Both the position numbers and the translations under genes were made by a program. Of a stretch of 64,000 nt of DNA, positions 32,102-42,620 are shown piece by piece. The DNA comes from Hanleya hanleyi. Lineage: Eukaryota > Mollusca > Polyplacophora > Lepidopleurida > Hanleyidae. Location of the stretch: contig JAVTVY010051604.1 in NCBI GenBank assembly GCA_036873755.1, forward strand, positions 214,438 to 278,437. Reading direction: 5' to 3'. The notes under the pieces are model-generated. The model was not told the origin of the DNA. It did not search any database and was given only the letters and a program-made list of their open reading frames with translations. Each line of letters starts with the position of its first letter. The first letter of the stretch is position 1.

Positions 32102-32746
32102 ATGTTCACTTGCACAACTTGTCAGGAGCAGTTTATTCGTCTGCACCACTTGCGCCGCCATGAGGCCTCCATCCACAACGATGCACGGTACACTTGTATA
32201 ATCTGCTCACGGTCATTCAATCGGGAGGATCATTTACTGCGCCATGAGAGGGCACTCCACGCGGGTGCGACGGTACAATGTACCGATTGTGGTCGACTCT
32301 TCAAACGACCCAGTCGGTTCAGACAGCACCAACGTTTGATTCATAGTCCATCACCACGGTATGAGCGACAACTTTCCACTAAAGAGGCACCCATGAGGGT
32401 CAGACCCAGTGAAGATGAACCCGGGAAGACGAACGCCACTGGTGATGCGACGATGAAGAGCCCGCCTATACCCACAGTTCAGAAGAGCGTGGATATCCAG
32501 CCGGACCTCAGTGTTACGGTTTCGAGTCATACGCCTGACGACATCGAACATTTTCTGGACGAGCCCATAAATGTTCCTAGCGATCTCTTACAGGACGCCC
32601 CTCCAGTGAGTGACATCTATCTGCGCCATTGGCCCATGATCCGTCATCGCCCTATTCAAGATATCTACAATTTCCGACTGACTGACCTCACCCGTCTACG
32701 CAATTACGTGGAAGCCATCTTCAATGACCAAGCTACGTCATTCTAA
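32102..32746 (+). pseudogene. Distal three-finger C2H2 element gene, right arm (B-right), 3' truncated
   Basis: ATG 32102 begins MFTCTTCQEQFIRLHHLRRH. Fingers two and three are YTCIICSRSFNREDHLLRHE and VQCTDCGRLFKRPSRFRQHQ. An acidic, Ser/Pro-rich linker of about 71 residues follows, then the shared domain. A 15-bp in-frame loss removes five residues after PMIRH. A stop (TTC TAA) at 32744-32746 ends the frame. Homology to the family continues to about 32786, where it jumps into array sequence (AATGTCGAGAAGTAGG). The gene is therefore cut by the right-arm deletion. The long linker shows that B-left is the derived, shortened form. Confidence 0.8.
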
Positions 32747-32786
32747 TTAAATCTGGCGTTTGGTTATGTGCTGCAGCATAAGGACA

Positions 32787-33060
32787 CAAATGTCGAGAAG
32801 TAGGTTTCCAAGGGGGACAAACATTGATCCTATACCCCCAGTATGGGACTATATGGGGCTATATCGTACTTTTCCAAAAAATTTCACCGTTTCGTGCCGG
32901 GATACTTCCTATCATGTTCTAAATGACGAGACTAAGAAAACGAGACCCCACAACCTATACCGCAAATGTCGAGAAATAGGTTTCCCAGGATGGTCCTATA
33001 CCCACCCCCCATACCCCATATAGGCATTTTCACGTAATTTAGAATAAAGTCCGTGTTCCG
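32787..33060 (+). repeat. Right-arm remnant of the 173-bp array
   Basis: It is inverted with respect to left 25200-25433: TGTCGAGAAGTAGGTTTCC, TTTCACCGTTTCGTGCCGGG, ACGAGACCCCACAACCTAT and a second TGTCGAGAAATAGG. Only about one unit is left, compared with three in the left arm. Confidence 0.85.
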
Positions 33061-33389
33061 TATTTTTTCAGGAAAATTTTTACATGCCCCCACCCATGCT
33101 TGAAATATACTTCACGTTGATACCTCATACAACTCCATCGGCCCATTAGGGGCTCCCCTAGCTCCAAAACGTCTAGCAGGACCCATACAAGGTCCAGTTT
33201 TCGACACTAGTTGACCACATCCCGACGAAATGCTAGTTTTCGACACCGGATGTGCCGCCATCTTGAACATACGTGCCGCCATCTTGGATATGTCCCATAA
33301 TGCACCGGCACAAAATACTCGCTTCTGATTGGCTGAGAGCTCTGTGACGGATTTGAAATACTCGCCTCTGATTGAACGAGAGCTCCGCA

Positions 33390-33995
33390 TTGCGTCTGCG
33401 CCTGCGCAGAATGATATTCCTGCCGCACACCCAACCCATCAGATGCCCCTTCACGAATGCTTCACATGGATACCTCACTCGACCCCATTGGCCCATAAGT
33501 AGCTCCCCTAGATCACAACACGTCTATTTTCATACACTTGGGCCACCGCGCATGCGCAGAATGCCGAGATTTCAACCCCACACCCAGCCCATCAGATGCC
33601 CCTTCACGAATGCTTCACTTTGATACCTCACTCGACCCCATTGGACCATTAATGGCTCCCCTACATCTCAACACGTCTATTTCCATAAGCTTGGGCCACC
33701 GCGCATGCGCAGAATGCCGATACTTCAACCCCACACCCAGCCCATCAGATGTCCCTTCACGAATGCTTCACTTTGATACCTCACTCGACCCCATCGGACC
33801 ATTAGTGGCTCCCCCACATCTCAACACGTCTATTTCCATACCCTTGGGCCACCGCGCATGCGCAGAATGCCGATATTTTAACCCCACACCCAGCCCATTA
33901 GATGCCCCTTCACATAAGCTTCACTTTGATACCTCATTCGACCCCATCGGTCCATTAGTGCCTCCCCTAGCTCCAAAACGTCTATTTAGGTATTC
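33390..33995 (+). repeat. 152/153-bp tandem array, about four copies (right arm)
   Basis: Inverted equivalent of 24095-24840. The units contain CAGATGCCCCTTCACGAATG, TTGATACCTCACTCGACCCC, AACACGTCTATTTCCATA and GCGCATGCGCAGAATGCCG. As in the left arm, the period keeps a frame open (33538-34002). One unit fewer than the left arm indicates array contraction or expansion since the duplication. Confidence 0.9.
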
Positions 33996-34499
33996 CCCGT
34001 AAAGACGCAAATGTTCGAATCAGGGGAGATGACCCGGTATTTGTCCTACAGAGGGTTCGCCCAGTCAGAGTTGTCTTCCTTGCCTCCAGAGGGCAGCGCT
34101 ATCGATGTCGTGATGTCAAACGGGAATCCCCATAGCAAGCGCCGCCATTTTGTTTGTTTATTTTTTGCGGAGGCATACCGGACAATAAACGCTCGCCCCT
34201 GGGGTCGCACTGATCCTAGACTCGTCATAATAAGATCGTACAACACCTATAGGGTATCTTTATTATTATTATATGTCTTAGAGGGGTTTTTGAGGGTAAT
34301 GTGAGGGTTTCTTGAGGGTAATGTTGCTCAATTTACCGTGACATGAGACGAGGCAAAAATTCAAGATGGCTGCCAAACTCTGGCAGATCGAGTTGCCCCC
34401 CCATGCATCCAAAGTGTACAGATGGCGCCACCATAGGAAGTTGTGACGTCATAGTTACATCCGGGGGAAATGTTGTAAGATATCACGGCTATATACTAC
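33996..34499. other. Outer right arm, no gene called
   Basis: Matches 23580-24090 inverted. A 97-codon frame (34011-34304) is also open in the left arm (23774-24067, minus), with few differences. It has no recognised family and I do not call it. An AT-trinucleotide run lies at about 34260-34273. Homology to the left arm ends at 34499. Confidence 0.5.
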
Positions 34500-34769
34500 T
34501 GCCGTACATCCATTCTTCGCAAAGTAACTACATCCCCAATTACTACATCGAATGGGATGCACCGGCTATACTATAATGGAAAATTAATTTGTAAAATTAT
34601 GATCGGGTACAGGCACTTTGTTGGTGTATGTATTTATTTTTCTGAAATATGTACGGTAATTAATAAATACACGTATATTATAAACAGCTTGGGGTGGCCT
34701 TGTAGGAATGAGTAATGTCTAAATATCTGTGAAAGTTGACAGTATAGCGTATAACATATACATTTAATT

Positions 34770-34890
34770 AAGTCAATTGTATTTAGTCGTCTACTGTCTT
34801 ACATTCTATACCGAGAGAATTATAATTTTGTGTAAAAAATCATCGATTATAAATATCACGAAGAAATTTTTGTCATTTTGTAGATATAAG
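34770..34890 (+). repeat. Fragment related to the foldback at 9652-10264
   Basis: It shares TAGTCGTCTACT, GAGAGAATTATAA, ATCGATTATAAATATCACG and GTCATTTTGTAGA in order with about 10085-10160 and the element ends. It is a diverged partial copy. Confidence 0.55.
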
Positions 34891-34990
34891 TTTACATACA
34901 TATTTACCAGCTGGGCTAAACAGTCAACTAAAATGAGGCAAATCACTCATTTTTCAAATTAGACGAAAACGATTAGATGAAAACCGACAG

Positions 34991-35053
34991 CACACCCTGC
35001 ATACCAAACCGCTGCTCCAACTTCCGCCGTAGGGTCAACTTCCGCCGGAGGGA
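34991..35053 (+). repeat. 63-bp repeat, inverted mate at 46560-46622
   Basis: CACACCCTGCATACCAAACC followed by GCTGCTCCAACTTCCGCC and GGTCAACTTCCGCCGGAGGG is matched on the other strand at 46560-46622 with only a few differences. The span between mates, about 11.6 kb, contains the LINE and the 40-46 kb region. Confidence 0.85.
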
Positions 35054-35634
35054 AGATCGTGCAAAATGGTAGGACAACTTGTTGGTTTTTACGTTGATAT
35101 GTCAGAACCATACCCTATCAACAATATCAAATTGTCTCAATCGTTAGATGGTACGTTTATTTAACTAGCTGACGTGTTTTTGAGAACGGGATAATTCTAA
35201 ATAGACAATTACATCCATTAGAAGCCGAATCTAGAAACCTTTCTTAGAAAAACTACATCAAATATGCATTTTATCTAATTAATCAAGAATATACCTACGA
35301 TCGTTATGTAAAACGAGGTTGCCTTTTAATGTTGTTAGGAGGATGTTAGGAGGATGACGTCACAGATCAGTACCTAGGTTGTTTACTTTCACTGCTCCAG
35401 GGAAATGTGAATTTACTCTGGATTTCCTAGGAGTTTCTGTCCCAATATGTGCTCACGTGCTTTTGAAGGTATGGGTGACTCTCGTTGATACTCATTTACT
35501 GCTGATCGTTCATATTTCGTGTATTATACGACTGTGAAGTTTGCAGATCAGCTCTATTTGTTATGATGGCAGCGGCCATTTTGGCTGTTAGCGTCCTTGT
35601 CGACGGTTTGGAGTGAGGCTCTCTGCGGTCCACT

Positions 35635-36966
35635 ATGGCTGATGGTGAGTCCGGGGAAAATGTTGATCTCCAATCTGACCACAATGAACCCGAAGTGGTG
35701 GCTGAAAGCGAACTATTGAATGTATCTCAGCCAATTATTTGTGAGCTCCTATGCTATATGGTCGACAAAATTGATATCTTGCCCGTGGACACGGTAGTGA
35801 AGTTATGTGAAGACGTATACACTGATATGGAGGCGCAAGAGGCGAAGGATATCTTGTTTAAATGTCGCCGCAATGTATTCAGTGCGAGATACCGAAAAAG
35901 AAATGGACCGAATAAAAAGTTCAATACTTTGCAAGATATCGCCAAAATGCTACAAGAGCTCGAACCTGAAGACACCCCCTGCTTTGTTGCTAAAAAACTT
36001 AGTAGACTGCCACCGGTTTCCACCAATCATATTGATGTTACAAAATTACTACGAGAAATTAATGGCCTGAAGTTGCAAATGGCGGATGTTGCTGATATTA
36101 TAGAACTCAATGACCTCAAGAGGCAAATGTCCGATGTTACTGGCAAGATCGACACGATTAGCAATGCTCAGTCCACGGTACATAGGAAATTGGATAAACT
36201 CAATCAGAAATGCCAACAGAGCCCCTCCAGCGTTAAAAAAGCGGTAAATGGTGGTTGTGAGGTCAGTAACGCAAAAAGTGCCGACCATATTGCAAAAAGT
36301 GCCGACGTCAGATATGCCGACGCCAGGAGTGCCGATGCTAAAAGTACCGACGACGTAAATGCCGATAACGGAAATGCCATCGCCGAAAATGCCGACGCTG
36401 TTATCTGTAGTGGACGCAGAAATAGTGATACAAACGTCGAGAATATATCATCTGTGGTGCAAAACGAAACAACTCCGGACCGCACTATGTCGTACTCGGG
36501 TATTCTCTGCTCCAAACCTCCAGAACGAATGTTTGAACTCGTATCGCATAGCAAGTCGCGAAAGAAGTCTGATCTACGCGGCATCAGAACGTATCCTCCT
36601 GTGGAGATTTTCGTGACCCGCCTCGACCCAGACACGACGGCAGAGGACATACGTCGTTACGTTAAGCGTAAATCGGGAGTCGAAGTTAATTGTGAGCAGC
36701 TGCAGACCAAATATGATTCGTACGCCTCTTTCTGGCTTAGTGTGAATGGTAGACACTCCAGATCTCTGTTGGGGTCAAATTACTGGCCTGAAGAAGTACT
36801 TGTCCGAAAGTATTACAAGCCGCGTCAACCAGCATATGATGCTGACCAGGACACTCGCTTTGTACCCAACCACGGGAGGAAACGTACTACTGACTCTCAC
36901 AGTTACATATCTCGCTGGAATAGTGATGGTGAGTACGATAATGAGTATGATCGTGAGTACGATTAA
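35635..36966 (+). CDS. LINE ORF1 protein (443 aa)
   Basis: This is the first ORF of a two-ORF non-LTR retrotransposon, presumably the RNA-binding partner of the ORF2 enzyme. The start MADGESGENVDLQSDHNEPE is in fair context (CACTATGGC). A charged N-terminal domain is followed by a coiled-coil-like part (about 140-200) and a low-complexity tract with repeated NADA/SADA units (about 220-270). Then comes a domain starting PPVEIFVTRLDPDTTAEDIR, which resembles a small RNA-recognition-type fold, and a basic/Tyr-rich tail with a DSDGEYDNEYD-like end. The frame is intact. It ends 25 nt before the ORF2 start codon that I prefer. Confidence 0.75.
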   Translation: MADGESGENVDLQSDHNEPEVVAESELLNVSQPIICELLCYMVDKIDILPVDTVVKLCEDVYTDMEAQEAKDILFKCRRNVFSARYRKRNGPNKKFNTLQDIAKMLQELEPEDTPCFVAKKLSRLPPVSTNHIDVTKLLREINGLKLQMADVADIIELNDLKRQMSDVTGKIDTISNAQSTVHRKLDKLNQKCQQSPSSVKKAVNGGCEVSNAKSADHIAKSADVRYADARSADAKSTDDVNADNGNAIAENADAVICSGRRNSDTNVENISSVVQNETTPDRTMSYSGILCSKPPERMFELVSHSKSRKKSDLRGIRTYPPVEIFVTRLDPDTTAEDIRRYVKRKSGVEVNCEQLQTKYDSYASFWLSVNGRHSRSLLGSNYWPEEVLVRKYYKPRQPAYDADQDTRFVPNHGRKRTTDSHSYISRWNSDGEYDNEYDREYD

Positions 36967-36991
36967 TTTGCTAACAACCTCAACTTTCAAA

Positions 36992-39786
36992 ATGGATCTA
37001 CGTATCACATCATATAACTGTCGTTCGGCGAAATCTTGTTTACCTGAGCTTAAGTCTCTTTGTGATGTCAGTGACATTTGTTTACTTCAAGAAACTTCGC
37101 TACTGAAAAGCGAATTGGGGCTTCTGAACTCCATTCATTGTGATTTTTATGGCCGGGGTGTCTCGACTGTGGATGAGACTGTTCTTGCCAAAGGCAGACC
37201 CCATGGGGGCCTCGCTGTTCTCTGGGAGAAGTCGTTTGGGAGTAGCGCGAATTGTATTGAATATGATGACCCCAGACTTTTTGGTATTCGCATTGAAACA
37301 GTTAACTCTAAGTTACTCATTTTATGTATATACATGCCCACTGACTCACCCGAAAACTTAGAGTCATACATTGATTACCTGGGTAAGGTTAGGGCTGTTA
37401 TAGAAGAATCTGACATTCCCAATGTCCTTGTGATAGGTGATTGGAATGCTCATCCCTCACGTCGTTTCGGTACTGAATTGCTTAATTTTTGTGATGATTA
37501 CAATTTATTTGTATCTGACATTGAGCGTTTACCTGCGGATACATATACGTATGTGAGTGACGCACACCTGTCCACGTCATGGTTGGACCATTGTGTGTCG
37601 TCCGATAACGTAAATCGGTCAATTCGATCTATTGAAGTACTGTATGATGTCATTTCATCCGACCATCGCCCTCTATCTCTATCTATTGGATGGGACGCTC
37701 TACCGAGATTACAGAAAGATTCTAGTGCATCACGTAGTTATAGCATTGACTGGAAAAACTTGACAGATAGTGATATCTCATTGTATTCTCAGGCAGCTCA
37801 AAATCATCTGTGTAAGTTATCCATTCCTGTGCATGCTGTTCTGTGTAATGATCACGAGTGTGGCGTACTTCATCATGATGATATATGTAATTATTACAAT
37901 TCTATTGTACAATCGCTTGTGTCTTCGGGCTTTGAATCTGTAGCTAAAGTTAAGGTGAATAAGGCCCATATTGTTCCAGGCTGGAATGATTGTATATCCG
38001 ACTTACACGCTCATGCAAGAACAAGCTTTATTATGTGGAGGGAACATGGTAGCCCACGATGTGGGCCTATCGCTGATTATATGCGCCGTACTAGAAGGCA
38101 ATTCAAATATGCCCTGCGTGCTTGCAGGAGAGAGGAAATAAATATTCGCTCTGATGAGATGGCACAAGCCTTGTCTGATAATTCATATGACGACTTTTGG
38201 AAGGAGGTTAGGACCTCCAACGCTAAACATATGAGTTTACCAGATCGAATTGACCCTGCTGAGGGAGAAAGTGACATTGTCAACCTATGGAAGGATAAAT
38301 TCTTCCACGTTCTTAATTGTGTCTCCACTGAAAAACACAAACACGAGGTATTAGATGCCCTGGTAAGTTACAGAAACGGATTTTCTGATGTGCCTGTTAT
38401 TTCGCCAGACAATCTTCGTGCTATTATTCGTGATATGAAGAGTAATAAATCCGCTGTTATTGATGGTCTGTCCGCTGAGCATCTCAAGTTTGCACCTGAT
38501 GCCTTATATGTTCATCTGTCATTATGTTTCAATGCTATGTTCCTCCATGGGTGTCTCCCTAAAGAACTGACATATGTAGTTGTAAACCCTATTGTCAAAA
38601 ATAAATCGGGCGACATAACAAAATCAGATAATTACAGACCTATTGGTGTCGCCACTGCTCTATCCAAAGTTATTGAATTATATGTGCTACAGAAGTGTGA
38701 GGCGCAGCTCTATAGTTCCGATTTTCAGTTTGGATTTAAATCCGGTTGCTCTACTGATCAATGTATCTATGTTTTTAAGGAAGTTGTACATTTTTATCGT
38801 TCCAATGGCAGCCCTGTTTGTGTATGTTTTTTAGACGCTAGCAAAGCTTTTGATAGAATCAATCATTGGACTCTTCTCAAAAAGCTGATTGATCGAAATA
38901 TGCCGATGTGCTTTATCAATATACTGTATGTATGGTGCAATACTCAATTGTTTGCCGTCAAGTGGGGCTCCACTGTCTCTTCATTGTTTAAGGTAACGAA
39001 TGGTGTCAGACAAGGTGGGGTCTTATCTCCCTGTCTTTTTGCTATATACTTACACGACCTTGATTATCTAAAGCTGGTGTGGGATGCAATATTTCTGGAT
39101 TATTTGTTAATCATTTGCTGTACGCTGATGATATGTGTATCATGTGTCCCTCCGCCAAAGCCTTGCAGAGACTTTTAAACTATGGTTCTTCTTACGCAGA
39201 GTCGCATGATATTGTCTTCAACACTAAGAAAACCGTGTGTATGGTTTTATCGCCAAGGCGATATCGAGATTTTTTGCCTCCTCCGGTTAAGTTGGGTGGG
39301 AAGTTATTGAAATATGTCAATTGCTATACCTACTTAGGCCATATTATTACGTGTGATCTGTCAGATAATGCGGGTATCGAATCGCAAAAGAGACGGCTTT
39401 GCGTACGTGCTAATGTGCTTCTTAGGAAATTCCGTGATTGTACGACTGGTGTTAAGAAAAGTCTTTTCAGAGGATACTGCTGTAATGTTTATTGTTGTCA
39501 ACTTTGGAGTACTCATACCACTACTGTTTTTAACGGCATCAAAGTTATGTACAACAACGCATTTCGATGGCTGCTTCATTATAGATATAGTTGTAGTGCC
39601 AGTGCTATGTTTGCTGTCAACAGCATCCCTTCCTTTGGCGAAATATTGAGGAAAGCTGTCTATTGTTTCAAAAGCAGAATTGAGTCCAGCGAAAATCTGA
39701 TACTGTGTACTATACTTAAATCCGACCTTATTGTACATTCTGTGCTGCTCGATAAGTGGCAGAAACTGTTGTATTCCTCTAAGTAG
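36992..39786 (+). pseudogene. LINE ORF2: endonuclease-reverse transcriptase with one frameshift
   Basis: I start at ATG 36992 (MDLRITSYNCRSAKSCLPEL), the normal beginning of an apurinic-type endonuclease. The upstream in-frame part overlaps ORF1. Endonuclease motifs are LQETSL, VIGDWNAH and SSDHRPLSL. RT motifs are DNYRPIGVATALSKVIE, FGFKSGCSTDQC, CFLDASKAFDRIN and NGVRQGGVLSPCLFAIYLHD. At about 39070 the frame shifts by a single base, and the catalytic YADDMCIM block continues in the next frame to the stop at 39786. The copy as given cannot make a complete enzyme unless the shift is a sequence error. The clade is not certain (CR1/L2/I-like rather than RTE). Confidence 0.85.
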
Positions 39787-39885
39787 TGCCTATCGGCACT
39801 ACATACCAGTATGTAATCTTGTTTTCTATGTATATATGGACCCGTGTCTGAAATAAAGTATTATTATTATTATTATTAATGGCAA

Positions 39886-40155
39886 GATGATATTTATATG
39901 TGAAAGGGAAGAATTTTGATGATTTTAAGACGCATGAATATGACCTGTGTGGAAGTGGTGATACAACATACGGCGGAGTGAGATCTGACTACCGCCGGAG
40001 TCAATAATAATATGATACAATTACCGCCGGAGTACCACTATCTCTTCTTGGCCGAGCTAAATGAATGTGCCGTCCTCACTCAATACTGAATCCATCGAAC
40101 GAATGAAAAAGATACTATTTTAAAGCGAAATCCACTGAGTTAAACACACCATTTA
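39886..40155. other. Flank with CCGCCGGAG motifs
   Basis: ACCGCCGGAGT occurs at about 39991 and 40022, with CGGCGGAGT at about 39974. No gene is seen. The segment from about 40120 is paralogous to 40965 onward (see the MITE entry). Confidence 0.5.
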
Positions 40156-40370
40156 CACTGCGAAAAATATTGTGTTGTTTTAACACAATTTTGTGCTAAA
40201 ATGGCTACAACACTGTGTTTGAAATAAACATGGTTTTGTGTTTAACTTATATATCAACACAAAATTGTGTTGAGTTCAATACAAATTAGTGTTCATTCTT
40301 ACACAATTTGTGTTATTTTCAACACAATTTTGGTGCTAAAATGGCTTCAACACAATTTATTTTTGCAGTG
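40156..40370. mobile_element. 215-bp MITE (CACTGCGAAAAATA ends) with TA target duplication
   Basis: The ends are CACTGCGAAAAATA and TATTTTTGCAGTG. The interior repeats TTTTAACACAATTTTGTG and its complement. TA flanks both ends (40154-40155 and 40371-40372). A paralogous empty site exists at 41000-41010: CATTTATGGTCTGAG, where the filled copy has CATTTA-element-TATGGTCTGAG. This defines the ends and the TA duplication. It fits the Tc1/mariner superfamily as a non-autonomous member. Confidence 0.95.
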
Positions 40371-42250
40371 TATGGTCTGAGATCTAAATCTGGCTTGAAC
40401 CACAATCTTTAGGTCCAATAAAAGGACGTTCCTCACCCTAAGAAATCATCATCATAATTTCACCAAATTTTGCACGGATGTACCTTGGAAATATACAAAT
40501 TCATTTCAAGAAAAAAATTACTAAGTCATCGAACTCACTTTCAAGCTCATGACGCCACCTATGGGGCGTTTTTGTCTAATTTGTAAAAGAAAAAATGATG
40601 AAATTTAAATTGTACGATTTTGCTCTAAAAATTGTCACACACCACCGAATATCAATGTGCGCTGCTCATGTTCACGTGGTCTTTGTCTTTCAGACTGGAC
40701 CATTTCCATCTGAATTCAATGATAATTTGCTCATGGAATTGTCTGACTGTTAAAACCTATAGCTAATTATTCCCATCCAATAATGGAGTCACCGACCTCG
40801 TTTGACTTCTAACATCGTGGCCGGAAATCAATTGACGTTGCTATGGCGTGTGCTTTTATCAGCATGATCGAAGGGAGACTGCCTAATGCAACGTTATTTG
40901 GCATTCGCGCTATAAATACATGCGCGACGTTGTGCGCATCAGCAAAGGTGGGGAACGTCTTTAAACTAAATCCACGGAGTTAAACACACAAATCCTCGTC
41001 ATTTATGGTCTGAGGCCTAAATCTCGCTTGAATCACAATAGTTGGGCCCTATCATCGCCTGGATCCGTTCTAAACATAAGGCCTACCAAAGAAAGCCAGT
41101 CATAAATCGATGAGACTAAACTCGCACACGCTATACGCTGACCATATGTTGACCTCAGGCCGCTTTTTAACATATTCGCTTTCGTCCAATCAGACACAAC
41201 CGTAGGGATTCTGCTGGTGGACGTTTCGTCCCCGAGGCCCGCCGCCTGTACAGATCTTTTGGTTGATGCTGGGTCGACATCGGGCCTTACAGGCTAGTCT
41301 TTTGTGTTAATTTCCGTCATTTACATCTGACGACGATACAGCTCACCAATCTCCAATGTACGAGTTGTCACAGCGAAACAGCTCACCAATTACCAGTATA
41401 CGAGTTGTCAGAGCATTTCCATCATAGCTCTCTAGATGTGTATCTAATACCGCTTATGCTGGTGCTAGGGGCCGTGTGGTCATATCATCCATGTTGCCAC
41501 ATGAATAGGTACAATAAAAGCGTACCTGAAATACAACACATATTAGGAATCTTTAGATTCTTGGTATGTGCTTCAGAATAGGTTTACCAGAAGACTATTC
41601 TGTGAAGTCATATGACGCAGTCAGTATGTCGGCACCTCTCCCCACATCCCTTATATGTGTTGTAATTCAGCCGACCGTGACTCCGTCAAAAAGCTGAATT
41701 TCGCTCTCTTTCAAAAGTGTTTTGAGGTAAATTCTCATATTTATTCACAAACACAATTACATGAATTTTTCAGGTAAACATTTGTCTTTCTGGTGAGGGG
41801 TAAATAAATGTTTCATTGGTAATGTAAGAGGGTGAAATCAATCGGTTTTTGTAGACCTATGCTGTCGGCCAAGGCATTCTCCCATTCTTTTAACATGGAG
41901 AAGGGATTCACACTACTACTTCGGTTAAGAATCAGGGGGACTTGAGAGATTTTGACATTTTGTTTGTCAGGTTGAAATTTTCAAAAAGGCACTCAAAAGT
42001 TTTGACGTTCAAACTAAAAGAATGCGTCAGAAAATGAACAGGTACTCGTTCTTTTTCTTCCAGCAAACGAACGTTCGACAGTCAGAAAATGAACACTACC
42101 CCGTCAGAAAAATGAACGTCAGAAAAAGAACATTCTTTTTTGAACGTTCAAATTAGTATGTATGATAGCGGTCAGAATTCGCTGAAGGGCTCACATTACG
42201 GCTATCGTGTCAACCCTTATTAGAACGAAAAAAACTACATGTATGATCAT
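40371..42250. other. Intergenic; paralogous segment and a short tandem repeat
   Basis: 40960-41050 is the diverged duplicate of 40120-40155 plus 40372-40420. A two-copy 40-bp repeat (ACAGCTCACCAAT..TACGAGTTGTCA) lies at about 41337-41416. AAAATGAACG-type motifs, including palindromic GAACGTTC, cluster at about 42020-42155. I see no gene. Confidence 0.5.
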
Positions 42251-42620
42251 TATAAAAAGACATGGCCCGACTGAATCACGCAGAGACGCCATGCAGCTCC
42301 CGTCATATCTCAAGGTAGGCCGCCATGTGAGGTCTCCTATTTGTCAATAAAACCATGGAGTTCAAAGTTTTAATTCCATGATAAAAAAAAATAAACCTTG
42401 AATAAAACAGTTCTGATTGCCAACACATCAAGCCATTTCTTTAAAAAAGATATATGGACCGATTGATTCACGTGGAGACTTCGTCACGCATGTGGCGCCC
42501 GTCATTATGCAACCTGTGAGGGCCCCTTCATTTGTAGGCTAAATAAAACAAAAGGACGCAGTTCAAACACCAACACATCAAAACTTTTCTTTAAAGAAGA
42601 TGGATATTTTTCATAGACCA
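42251..42620 (+). repeat. Diverged direct repeats, spacing about 150-190 bp
   Basis: AAAAAGA(C/T)AT..ATGG(C/A)CCGA(C/T)TGA(A/T)TCACG appears at about 42254 and 42446. AACACATCAA(G/A)(C/A)C(A/T)TTTCTTTAAA(A/G)AAGAT appears at about 42421 and 42571. They are old copies without coding content. Confidence 0.55.

Larger units (their letters stand above)
23580..34499. repeat. Imperfect palindrome of nearly 11 kb with two gene pairs and tandem arrays
   Basis: The left arm is the inverted copy of the right arm. CACGGCTATATACTA at 34485-34499 matches the complement of 23580-23594, and homology stops sharply beyond. Colinear inverted pairs include 24095-24840 with 33400-33990, 28289-29198 with 30969-31882, and 27575-28069 with 32102-32787. 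The right arm lacks the equivalent of left 25434-27574: its zinc-finger gene runs directly into array sequence at 32787. The left arm lacks a 213-nt linker in its distal gene. Arms otherwise differ by scattered substitutions and small indels. The centre (about 29.2-30.9 kb) is a mosaic of promoter and CA-rich modules. It could be a head-to-head pair of element ends, a foldback replication product or a duplicated integrated virus-like element. Confidence 0.9.
35500..39885 (+). mobile_element. Nearly full-length non-LTR retrotransposon (LINE)
   Basis: It comprises ORF1, ORF2, a 3' UTR of about 95 bp with AATAAA at 39852-39857, and a 3' tail of about seven (ATT) units (39859-39880). The 5' end is not defined; GC-richer sequence starts by about 35560 and the boundary shown is approximate. 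I could not identify target-site duplications. One frameshift is the only obvious lesion, so the insertion is relatively young. Confidence 0.8.
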
